Shown piece by piece: positions 35,869 through 45,965 of a stretch of DNA of 64,000 nt (positions are counted from its first letter, which is position 1; each line of letters opens with the position of its first letter). The notes under the pieces were generated by a model. The model saw only the letters and a program-made list of their open reading frames with translations, had not been told where the DNA came from and did no database searches. Source of the DNA: Lotus japonicus (Eukaryota; Streptophyta; Magnoliopsida; Fabales; Fabaceae); the NCBI RefSeq assembly GCF_012489685.1, contig NC_080046.1:65735984-65799983 (forward strand), given 5' to 3'. Position numbers and translations under genes: made by a program.

Positions 35869-36435
35869 TTAGTTCTTCTCAACAACCACTTCCTTATCAT
35901 GATGCTTGAAGCTCAAGGGAACTTCAAAGGGACTAATATCAAAAGGTCTCTGACCAATATAGTTCCCTTTGGGATCATAGGTGCAGCTGATGAGTGTGCC
36001 GCGATTATTGTCGCACCTGACCTTGGCACACCCGACACGAAGCGTGTCGCGCCACACCACCTGAGTGTAGTGCCTGCACTCACCACCAATACAAGAGTTG
36101 GAGTTATAGTCATAATGTGGCCACTCATTCACCCACATATCCACAGCAGCAGTGCCTGTCAAGTCAGGAAACCCCCATGCAAGGTTCTCGGTATAAGGAC
36201 CACCCTGTGAGTGTTCCATCTCGCAGCTTCCCCTGAATCTATTCAGATAGTTTTTTCCATAATTGGCAAGGTTTTGATCCCATACCAAAGGAGCAACCCC
36301 AGCATAGGAACGGAATCTGTTCTGAGCTTCAAGGTAGTCTGCAGGTGAGTCTTGAGCATAACCTGTTTGTGAAAATGTCACAATGGCTAGGATAGCTATG
36401 AGAGGAAGCAATGTTGAGATATTTGGCACCCCCAT
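35869..36435 (-). CDS. PR1-like: PR-1 protein with C-terminal extension (copy A)
   Basis: A single-exon CAP-superfamily protein of 188 residues from the ATG at 36435. An in-frame ATG at 36480 also exists, but the paralogue at 40950 starts at the 36435 equivalent. A signal peptide ends near YAQDS. The six PR-1 cysteines, HYTQVVW and the C-terminal [15 protein letters not shown] are present. Oddities: the cavity histidine of AHNRAR is glutamine (AQNRFR), and GPYGEN reads GPYTEN. PR-1 proteins normally end at the PY of the CAPE region, but this one continues about 24 residues (DISPFEVPLSF... EKN), shared with copy B. The expected TATA box is altered (see findings). PR-1 proteins are secreted, salicylate-induced and sterol-binding. 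Activity of this copy is uncertain. Confidence 0.88.
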   Translation of the reverse strand: MGVPNISTLLPLIAILAIVTFSQTGYAQDSPADYLEAQNRFRSYAGVAPLVWDQNLANYGKNYLNRFRGSCEMEHSQGGPYTENLAWGFPDLTGTAAVDMWVNEWPHYDYNSNSCIGGECRHYTQVVWRDTLRVGCAKVRCDNNRGTLISCTYDPKGNYIGQRPFDISPFEVPLSFKHHDKEVVVEKN

Positions 36436-36669
36436 AATGTTGTGATTGATTAGGGACAATGCTAGAAGCCTTTTTATCACAAGTTTTTGGATAGGATAGA
36501 ATTAAATTGAAAGAGCCTGCCTGCAGGGAATCTAGGACACTTCACATGTTGCATGCATTAACTAATGTGGCGGCTTATAGAAGAACATGATTAGAGGCTG
36601 CTGATTAGTGTTAAGTTAGATCTGATTATCTTTATCCTTTGGAAGATATTAAATCAATTGCTGGTGGGA

Positions 36670-37616
36670 GGGGCGGAGCCAGGAATTTCAGAAGGGGGGG
36701 ACTGAGATCTTTGTAAGAAAATTTCAATTTTTATCAAATAAAAATTGCCAAAATTGGGTAAGCGAAAAAAAAAATTAGTGAGAACAAAAAATTAGTTTGA
36801 ATGCAAGAGATATTTTATATAAGCATAAGAAATATCATATTAGTTTGGGTGCAAGAGATACTAACCGGCTGATAAGTATTCTGGTGAGAACAAAAAAGAC
36901 TATCTTGTAGATAATTGAAGAGAAGAACCACAAAATATCTCTTCCGCACAAAAAAATTATCAACACAAAAGTCCACTGAATCTTATAGGAGACTTTTTAC
37001 AAACAGTAGATGTGCATAATTTTTATCACTTTTTTCACAAAACACAAACACCACAAATTCAATCTCATATAATGAGACCAATTAAGCAACAAAAATGAGA
37101 ATTGAACCAATAAATTCTAGTTTGAACTCATGAAAATTTGAATATCCATAAAAAGTCATACATGAAAAAGTGAAGAGTAAGAGAGAAAATTGAGAGGTTC
37201 TAAAATATTGTACTAGCTAAGCAAAATCTCGTTCTTTTTCTTTGTGCTGTTTCTTTAATTAAACAAATCCAAACAAGGCAATAAGTTTTCTTCTCTTTGC
37301 CTTGTTTTTTCATTTCTCCTGCTTCTGTTTCCTTCCATTAGAAAAACACGGCTTCACTACTATCTTAATGTTATGTTTTTCAAATATTATAACTTTGGAT
37401 GTGTGGGTCCCATTCCATGTGATTATTAAAAGAAAATAAAATAAAAAGAGGAGATGCCGGTGCTGTGTGTGTAAACAGTGGTGCTCACACACTGTTACTC
37501 TCTCTGCTTCTTGCCTAGTTACCTTTAAATGCTTTGCTTAAAAAAAATTCTTTAGAAATTTCAAGAAGCCAGGGGTGACTAAGCACAGGGAAGTCACCCC
37601 TGTGCTTCCGCCACTA
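36670..37616. mobile_element. Inverted-repeat DNA transposon, class unsure (hAT-like)
   Basis: 947 bp between copies of GGTGGGA (36663-36669 and 37617-37623). Ends are roughly inverted: GGGGCGGAGCCAGG on the left and the complement of CCTGTGCTTCCGCCACT on the right. The paralogous stretch near 50560 lacks it and runs straight into CACAGAGGCTGCTGGTG. No coding capacity. Confidence 0.68.
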
Positions 37617-37671
37617 GGTGGGACAGAGGCTGCTGGTGTTAAGTTTCACCATAGAATTGAGGTAAAATAAA

Positions 37672-38816
37672 GAGTAAAATACACTCACCCCCTCAAGGTT
37701 TGTGAGAATAACACTTAACTTCATTCTTATCCAAAATATACACTCCACCCCAATAATAATCTCATAATTACACTTAGCTCAATTCTTCTCTGAAATCTTC
37801 ACTCTACCCCACTCCTTTAACACCATCCAAAAGATGCTAACGGAATATTCCTTTAACTCAAATTAATTAATTAAAATATAAATGATAAATAAATTACATT
37901 ATCCTCTAACCAAATAATAATTGTACTATAATTTTGTAAATATTCTAAATATTTATAAAATATTTTAAATACCTCCAAATAAAAAATAATAATTAAACTT
38001 GATGTTTATTATGGTCAAAATATTTCTCTCTCTAATATAACTCAAATTTAAATACGAAGTATTTCAGTCAAAATATTTATCAAATGATGAGTTCTTAATA
38101 CTTGTGTATAACCTTAAACAACTTATATTTTAGAACTTAAAATGTCATGTGCTTAAGTGCTCATACAACCTAATAACTAAGGTAATCACATATCGTCATA
38201 ACACAATTATATTTTGAAAGTTTAGTAAACTTATTGACAAATTTTTTTAGTAAACTTAGTGGTAAAGTTTTTGAGTTTTGATGGTTCTGACATTGAGTTA
38301 AGTTTTGCTAAATTTGTGATGGAAAATGTTGTTGTCTTGAAGAGGATGATTTCAAACTTAGCTGGAAGCTACGTAACTCAGATCTGGAAGAAGTAAAACA
38401 GAAGTTGTTCTCATTTAAGAAATGTTCTAGTTCTATGAATTTGGAATTACACCAAGAAGGCCAGAACATGCTTTATTGTAAATCATTTGTGCTGCCCTCC
38501 AAATAACAAGGATTTGTTTACTTGAATGAGTAATGATCTCGTGCTACTTTTTTTTTAAAAAAAAAAGTATATTTATTATTTAGTTAGAAGATAATGTAAT
38601 GTATTTATATTTAAATTAATTAATTTTGAGTTAAAAGAATATTCCGTTAGCATCTTTTGGATGGTGTTAAAGGGGGTGGGGTGGAGTGTAGAATTTAGAG
38701 AAGAATTGAGTTAAGTGTAATTGTGAGATTATTATTGGGGTGGAGTGCATATTTTGAATAAGAATGGAGCTAAGTGTTATTCTCACAAATCTTGAGGGGG
38801 TGAGTGTATTTTACTC
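37672..38816. mobile_element. Pack-MULE with a captured FBD-domain fragment
   Basis: Perfect 9-bp target duplication TAAAATAAA (37663-37671 and 38817-38825). Inverted ends start GAGTAAAATACACTC and extend about 200 bp, rich in CACCCC/GGGGTG. 1,145 bp. Interior AT-rich sequence plus a host-gene fragment at 38262-38506. Mutator-like by duplication length and end length. Confidence 0.9.
38262..38506 (+). pseudogene. Captured FBD-domain fragment of an F-box protein
   Basis: Reads KFLSFDGSDIELSFAKFVM followed by ENVVVLKRM, then after a frameshift FKLSWKLRNSDLEEVKQKLF and SFKKCSSSM, ending at a stop at 38504. The arrangement (continuous strand, then LENxxVLKxM, then SFxRCSSS) is that of the C-terminal FBD domain in F-box/LRR proteins. 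It lies wholly inside the Mutator-like element, hence a captured host fragment. Confidence 0.65.
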
Positions 38817-39119
38817 TAAAATAAAAGGTTTAGACTTGCTATTGTTAGTTAGTTTTTGCCAACTTAATCATATGGTTGATCTTGGAGAAAGGGATGCATG
38901 TGTCCTGTTTTCATTACGAGGAAATTAAATGTTTGGTAAACATGTGCACAGTGTAGAGTGAAAAAGAAAGAAGGAGAACTACTTTCATCATGTATATCAA
39001 TTGTCTTTCTTCTATTATTATCTCTCTATAGGCGACGGTGTATTTAGGATATCAATCAAACTTCTTCCTCTAAAACTAGCTATAGCTATCATAAGTTAGT
39101 TTTTGTCAATTTCATGACA

Positions 39120-39895
39120 CTAGACACCGGTTGTTAGAAATATCATATAAAATCATCCATTTACTTAACAACATAAGTTTTTGGAATAATTAGTTATTCA
39201 TATGGTATTAAAGTCTCTATGATTAAGTGCTGTAAAATTTTATCATTGTTGGATATATTATTCTAATTATTTTAATAAAAACTGAAGTTTCAGCATATCG
39301 AAGATGAGTCTATGCATTATCCATGTTTCAAGCCTAAGGGAGCTCTTCATAAAAGGTGTGTTAGAAATATAATATAAAATCATTAAGAAACTTTTGTCTA
39401 ATGACTTAAGCTTTTGAGATAATTGGTTCATCAATCCCATTGTTAATATATTGAGAAAAGGGATGTCCAGTTCGAACTTATCTTTAGCATGACTAAGTAA
39501 ACGATTTTTTTTCTCTTGGTCGAAAAGTTATTTTAAAACTGAAGTTATTTAACTTGACAATATCTTACACATAAACAAGAATCCTATATTCTTACACATA
39601 AACAAGAATCCTATATTGTGTAACAAGTGGACCTTAACATACAAACCAATGTGAGTTACATTTCAACAAATACGTTTCATCTGATCAGGACAAATCATAG
39701 ATAGTTTCAGCCTTTCAGAATCAAACCAGGCCTATAACCCTCCCACATTATTATAAGAATTAGAGGCAGTGAGGATCGAACTCTAAAACGCTTGAGACTC
39801 TGATACCATGTCATTAACTAATAATCTCAAAAAAATTAAGTTATTGTGTAAGAGTGTTAGAATGATTTTATACTATTATTTCTAACCGAGAGATG
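39120..39895. repeat. Degenerate TRIM/LTR fragments
   Basis: Three related fragments carry TTAGAAATA(T/A)(C/A)ATATAAAATCAT followed by GAGATAATT... or an equivalent (39126-39225, 39361-39445, and on the minus strand 39752-39895). Two are followed by a tRNA-Met-type primer-site sequence (minus strand ATGGTATCAGAGTC near 39810, plus strand ATGGTATTAAAGTC near 39205). They are short LTRs plus primer sites without coding sequence. A 28-bp direct repeat (CTTACACATAAACAAGAATCCTATATT) is at about 39563-39617. Confidence 0.55.
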
Positions 39896-40207
39896 ATGGA
39901 CTATCTTGCACTTTTTATGGAGCCAGGATAAAAACTCTTGCTAGCCCAAGTGCAATTTTAATCCTCTCATGCCATCTCAATATCATAGTTTAATGTCCTT
40001 CATCATAATCTAGTAACCAATCACTGAGTCTTCCATTTCGATCACATGTACTGATGTACTTATACCCCAGAATCCTTTCGTTTTTGTCTATGCAAAATCC
40101 AAGCAGAGAAGCTATGTTTTGTGACTGTGTCTCCCCTGAATCATTGTTTCAAGTAAGAACTCCCTATTGTACTTATCAGCATCATAGAGTCTCTTAACTG
40201 CCAAGAA
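39667..40207 (-). pseudogene. Fragment of the BIR-type receptor-like kinase (copy A)
   Basis: Matches the kinase at 45966-46800 in the same orientation. 39667-39751 corresponds to the 3' end, then about 140 bp of TRIM-like sequence, then 39893-40207 matches the catalytic-loop to N-lobe region. About 420 bp of kinase is missing at the insertion and stops and indels are frequent. It is not functional. Confidence 0.8.
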
Positions 40208-40429
40208 AATCTATTATTATGCTCAAAAGAACTCCCTCTTGTTTGGTACCATTTGTGCTGTATTTATTTGGATAAGCTTATACACAGGTATGAAAATCTA
40301 TTATTATGCTCAAAAGAAAAACACACTTGTGATGTAGTGACTCTGTAATCTACATCCAGAGATGTATACAGATTCCCACTAATTCATTTATTTTACACAA
40401 AGCTATCAAACAAGCTGAGCACCTCTTAA

Positions 40430-40950
40430 TTAGTTTTCAACAGCCACTTCCTTAACATGCTTGAAGCTCAATGGCACTGCGAAAGGACTAATATCATAAG
40501 GCCTCTGACCAATATAGTTCCCTCGGGGATCATAGTTGCAGCTGATGAGTGTGCCACCACCATTGTTGCACTTGACCTTGGCACACCCAACACGAGCTGT
40601 GTTGCGCCACACCACTTGAGTGTAGTGCAGGCACTCGCCACCAACACAAGAGTTGGAGTTGTAACAGCAGCAGTGCCTGTCAAGTCAGGATATCCCCATG
40701 CAAGGTTCTCGCCATAAGGACCCCCTGAGTGAACCATGTTACAGCTTCCCTTGAATCCGTTGAGATAGTTTTGTGCATAATTGGCAAGATTTGCATCCCA
40801 TCTCAAAGCACTAACCCCAACATTGGAACGGGCTCTATTGTGAGCGTTGAGGTAGTCCTGGGATGAGTCTTGAGCATATGTTTGTGTTAATGTTACAATG
40901 ACTAGGATAGCTATGAGAGGAAGCATTGTTAAGATATTTGGCACACCCAT
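40430..40950 (-). pseudogene. PR-1 copy B, 34-bp deletion and frameshift
   Basis: Starts at 40950 (MGVPNILT) with signal peptide, AHNRARS and [20 protein letters not shown]. Compared with copy A, 34 bases are missing at about 40661-40665, removing the MWVNEW...YDYN segment and shifting the frame. The true reading frame resumes with the segment ending [20 protein letters not shown] and runs to 40430, ending with the same DISPF...EN extension as copy A. The histidine of the CAP cavity is intact here, unlike copy A. Confidence 0.88.
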
Positions 40951-40993
40951 GTTGATGGCTTGTTGTGGTTGATTAGGGACGATGTTAGAAGGC

Positions 40994-41001
40994 TATTTAT
41001 A
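40994..41001 (-). promoter_or_regulatory. TATA box of PR-1 copy B
   Basis: TATAAATA on the minus strand, 44-51 bp upstream of the ATG at 40950. The equivalent site in copy A is changed. Confidence 0.6.
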
Positions 41002-42111
41002 ACAACTTTTTGGGTAGAAAAGAATGAAGTATGAAATATTATAGCCTGAAGGAGAGGACATTCATGACATGGGCCTGAAGGAGAAGTTATTTAACTTGAC
41101 AATATCTACTTCTACTACAACTTAAAAGAAAGACAAGAAATCACTGTTCCTAAGAGAACTTCAAATCTGGGCCATTTATTTCACTCTCTTTCCATTTTCA
41201 CTCTTTAATCCTGGCCCTTCATCTGTGAGACTTTTTTCCCCTCTATTCTACTCAAGCTCCTGTATGACGTCACAGAACGCGTTGATGGAGTATGGGATGA
41301 AGGAGAGGAGTGTGTCCATGGTTTGATTTGGTGGGTTATCGTCATCCCTGCAGGCCCTGTCTCTGTAGCCTATCACATCATCGTGTTAGGTTTTCCTCTC
41401 TTCTCCCTTTCAGCCGACGTCTGCACAACACATGAGGAAGGAGGAGCAGAAGAGTTGAGTTGAGTTAGGTTGGAATTTGATGGAGATTAGACAATGGAGG
41501 AAGGAGAAAGCAAGGAGAAGGACAAGAGATGATGATGGAAAGTACAAAATTTTCAGAATCAGATTCAGAGGGAGAAGAGAAGATGGTGGTTGTGAATGGT
41601 TAGGTGAGGCAGCTCAGATGACAGGATAAATCATCCCGATTTTGGAAGGAAGAGTGAAGAAGAGGGAAGAAGGTTGCTTGAGAAGGACTGCTGTCAGATG
41701 AGGATCAGTAGCAACAGAGAAGATGATGCTATTCGGTCATCGTTGTATGACATCAGGTTAGTAGGACTTTGCAAGTGTTCAATTTTCCTCTCATATCTCT
41801 ATAAATACTGCTAATGTTTGGGTTTTTTTCAATGTAGACATCTTCCTTCTTCTCAAATTTCACTTTGTTTTGTTTTCCTCTGCGTATTTTTGATCAAAAT
41901 CACCTATTTTGCTGTTTCTAGAAACACTGGCTCATTATTGATATGCAGGTGTATGTTTCATATTTATATGGGTTATGAAAACCCTATTTTTGTTTTTCTT
42001 TGACAGCAAAAGTTAGAATATTTTTGAATTTAATATTTTTTGTCTAATAACGATCAATGATGTTACAATCAGGTATAAGAAAGGAGGTTCAACTCAGAGA
42101 AGCAGCAAAGC

Positions 42112-42255
42112 AGAATGTGGATACTGAGGTACTGGAGAACTGGAAAGGCTGAAGCAACAGGGAAGAATTTGAAGAGTAAATCTTCCAATTCATCCTCTGA
42201 GCAAGACTTCGATTCATTTCTTCTTGGAGATCTTGAAGACAATGATGGAGGTCCA
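42112..42255 (+). pseudogene. Captured exon of an unidentified gene
   Basis: An open stretch ending in EQDFDSFLLGDLEDNDGGP just before a splice-like G|GTAAAT at 42256. It is acidic and serine-rich. Its position inside the Helitron and its splice-site border suggest capture. I do not recognise the donor gene. Confidence 0.4.
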
Positions 42256-44208
42256 GGTAAATACTCACAGTTTGTTTAGATTTCAATTTCAATATAGAAA
42301 CATGCTTTAACATGCCATTTTGAAATTTGTATGTTGAATCAGTAACTGAAATTTTGCTCATTATGTGGGAATTATGTGCAAAAGCATGGACACTTACATT
42401 CTTAAGATTCCTGAGATAAGACTACATAGATTTTGAAATCTCGGGGAAGACATTGCCTTTGATGGTTACCTAAGATTTGTCTGTCTTTATCGCACTATGG
42501 TCTTGTCATTGTGTCTCTCTACCTTTACATTGATATGTCTCTCTACCTTTCCTCGCAGAAGAGACTCCACTACACTATCTTTCTCCTTGTTCCTTCATTT
42601 GTGCTTTGGTTCTAAGATAACACTAGGACGTGTTTTTTTAGTTTTTTGCTCTTGGTGGTGGGGCTGTCACGTGATGCTATACACTATGGGGTTGTTTTCT
42701 TTCTTTCTTTTTCATATATTATAATGAAGGTTTCTTTGCACCTCTTATCTGTGTTGTTGGACTTGATTTTGCTACTCACTTGGGAAGATGATGGATTGAG
42801 ATGGAGTGTTGTCAGGTGTGGATCAGAAGAAACAGAGAAGATGATGGACTCTTTCGTCATTGATTTCTGCCTTGTCCTCGTCAGATCACATCAGGTTAGT
42901 ACAAATAGTTAACCCACTAATATTCAATTGATGTCCTACTGGTATAGAGTAATGGGCTTCTTTCATTTCCACTCCTATAAATACTCCTTTGGTTTTGGAG
43001 AGTGTGTTCATGCAGTGTTCTGGACCAACCCATGGTTAATCTCTTGCTTCTTCTGTTGTTTCATTTATGAGTGTGTGTGTTTTCTTTATTTGATTTCTTT
43101 TAATTTGGAGTGATATCTAAGTGTGATTTTTTATTCTGTTGGCTCACCAGATTGCTATGTTTATTTGAGCTTTGAGGCCGCAGATAAGATAAGAGGTTGC
43201 AACTGGTAATATTATCCAATTAATGTTTGTTAGCTTTCAATTTGCCCCACCATGTATCACTTGATTGGTATCACTTCCTGATATGTTGAACATAGGTGCT
43301 ACTGTTGATGTCGAATAATCAAGATGGGAGGTACTTGAGTAATATAGGCAGGAAGAAGGTGGATCCATATGAGATTAGTGACTTGTGGAGTTGGGCCTAT
43401 AGTGGATAATCTATACGCACAAGGGGTTTGTTGGGAAACTTTTAATTTTTCTGATTTCTTTGTAACTTATATCTATTCTCTCCTTTTGTGATTCTCTATC
43501 TTTGTATTAGGTTGAAGTTCCCCTTATGCTTCATTTTAACAAATCTTTGGCTTATAAAAAAACTACATTCTAATGATCTATTTTCTAATCATGACTTTTA
43601 ATCCATGACCCAACTACATTTTAGTGTTCTGTTTTCGAAGTATTCTTTTTAGTCCATTTTGTTTGTGATCCATATGACTTTGAAATATAGGAGTGTGGTT
43701 ACATTGCAATGGCTATTTCCAAAGAGTATATGGAGTCAATGGATACAGTGCTGAGTTGTTCCTAACAAATGTGCTTTAATCTCATCTCAGTGTGTTTGGT
43801 AGTGTGTGGTCGTTGGTTTCTAACACTTAAATGGGTTACCAATTGTTGATAAGGATTTAGTGTTGAATATTGGGTTGAGAACCCCATGGTTTCAATATTG
43901 TGCTATGTAGTCATCATTAAGCATAGCTGTTGCGGTGTAGGCTTGCACCTTTGTCAAAGTAATTAAGATCACTACAATTTGAAACTGTGTCTTGTCTATA
44001 TAGCTTATCGATTTTAAATATAGTTAATTTTGATTGAATTTCTGGTTTTGGAATTGGTGTCCATTTCAGCCCATTTGTTACTTTACCATATTTGATGATG
44101 CATGACACAAAATATTAATAATCTAAGGTTTAATACAATCTCAATCCCATGTGAATGTCTTTTGACTAGAATGATTATGGTTCAATTCATCTGTTTTCCT
44201 ATATGCAG

Positions 44209-44306
44209 TAACATTTCCCTTGGATCTTGTGAGGCGGCGGAAGCAGCTTGAAGGGGCTGGTGGGCGAGCCCGAGTGTGTAATACAGGCATGACAAATTTC
44301 TTGGAG
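44209..44306 (+). pseudogene. Captured exon of a mitochondrial carrier (SLC25) gene
   Basis: After a CAG acceptor the sequence reads TFPLDLVRRRKQLEGAGGRA followed by RV and ends in GAG|GTACCT. This is the carrier signature PxDxxRRRxQ of the third repeat in plant ADNT1/CoA-type mitochondrial carriers. It keeps both splice borders within the Helitron. No other carrier exons were seen, so it is a gene fragment. Confidence 0.8.
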
Positions 44307-45965
44307 GTACCTTCTTTTTCATTCACATTCACCCTTCTCTTTTGCTCGCACACGATTTAAGGTTTTGATTTGGGTTTGGTTTGATAATGAACCTCTGATT
44401 AAATCATGAAATTATTGAGACATTGATTTTAAGTATGAAAAGTTTCCTGCAACCCATTTTTTGCTATTTCTATATTTTCCATGTTACTAATTGAGAGAAA
44501 GGAAGGTAGGACAATTCATTTCTAAATGATAGAAATGATAAGGACATAATTCAAATCCATGAGTAAGAGATAATTGATCTTTTGGACATATTAACTTGCT
44601 CTACTCAGGGCTTTCGTTTCTGTTTCCATTCCACTGCATAATTCATTTCTAAAATCTTAATATATGACAGCATGTTGAACTATTGGGTAAGTGATTTTAC
44701 CGATTCTGTGTTTTGCAAACGATAGTGTTTCAGTAGGGAATAGATGAATTGACACTATTCAAGCTTTTAGATAAACCAAAGGGTGGAGAGATTGGCTGAA
44801 TCAAGTGACTGCAGTGAGTACTGAATGCAGTGAATCCAGATCCCAGATGGATGAGATAAACTTTCTTTTATCAAGTAAGCCCCTAATTACGTGGTTTTTT
44901 ATTATTAGTTCGTAATTTCAGATGCTAACTTAATACATTATTTGCAGGACATATGTTCGTAAGCACCATTGTCCAAGCTCTTTATTTTTCATATGTTAAA
45001 ATCTGAATCATGTATTAGACTATTCCTTTTCTCATCAACCGTGTGTGTATTTTTACTGTGGATGAGCCCTATGTTTCATCAGGTGCTGATTCTTTATCAC
45101 ACATGAGGTTTTAGATGGTGAAATCTGCACAATAAGAGATGTTTAAACGGGTGAATCAGTCAAAATTTTGATTAACCCTTTCTGCTCATCTACATTGTTT
45201 AAATTTTCATTGTTAATGGCTTTTTATTTTCTTTCTAAAATTGCATTCAACCATTCACCATTGCAGAAGATGCACATGCCTTGCTCCTTTATGCTATTAA
45301 GTATCTATTTTTACTTATATTAAGTATCTATTTATGGTTTCGCATTTAAATGGGGTTGCCCAAAGTATGTTTTACGGTTTTCATTATTTGCTTAAGGTTG
45401 AGAATGTAAATGGGAAACAAAGTAAGATACTAGATTTCAAGAGGGTTGTTGGGAAGAGTCACCAAGTGGGCTCAGACAGTTTGCTTATTCTGCATGCTTT
45501 TGAAAATATCATGAAAGTTTGCTTTGGTAACAAAGTTGGACTGGTCAACACGTCAAGTATACTGGTGTCTTGCATGGCTTAGAGGTTCAAAAATATCTCA
45601 TGGGATTCTCTGTAGATTTCTTTATTGCCTTTCCTTTTTACTCTCAATATAAATGAGAATCGCAAATATCTGGTCATCAATGAGATTCATTTATCAATTC
45701 TTTGAAATATCTTCCCTTGCACCTTTTAACCCCCTTACTTCATTTTAAATAATTGTGTAAATTACAAACTATTACCATTGGTATGTGAATTAATTTGTTC
45801 ATTTTATAAAATTATAAAATAAAAAATCATAAAATATAGAATCGCTCGTCCGTGTATTGTACGGAAACAGGCTATTATCCTAGTCTTACACATTAACAAG
45901 ACATTTATTATCTTATATTGTGTAACATGTGGACCTTAGACATACAAATCAATGTGAGTTACATT

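Larger units (their letters stand above)
41105..45883 (+). mobile_element. Helitron, 4.78 kb, non-autonomous, with captured exons
   Basis: Begins TCTACTTCTACTACAAC right after an A, ends CTAG right before a T, with a short hairpin (CCGTGTATTGTACGG, 45850-45864) 19 bases before the end. Joining the flanks gives GACAATA|TCTTACACATTAAC, which is the uninterrupted sequence found at about 39555 and, with small changes, 51232. This is a clean empty site without target duplication, as expected for Helitrons. No Rep/helicase frame is visible. Host fragments are listed separately. Confidence 0.93.

Noticed and set aside
39563..39620. CRISPR-like short repeats
   Set aside because: Only two adjacent copies of a 28-bp unit in a plant genome; this is a simple tandem duplication.
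42497..43113. Three hydrophobic frames of 60-90 codons as membrane proteins
   Set aside because: T/C-rich sequence inside the Helitron gives spurious hydrophobic translations. They have no conserved motif.
45334..45582. 82-codon frame as a Helitron replicase piece
   Set aside because: Contains neither the Rep HUH motif nor helicase motifs and is too short to assign.
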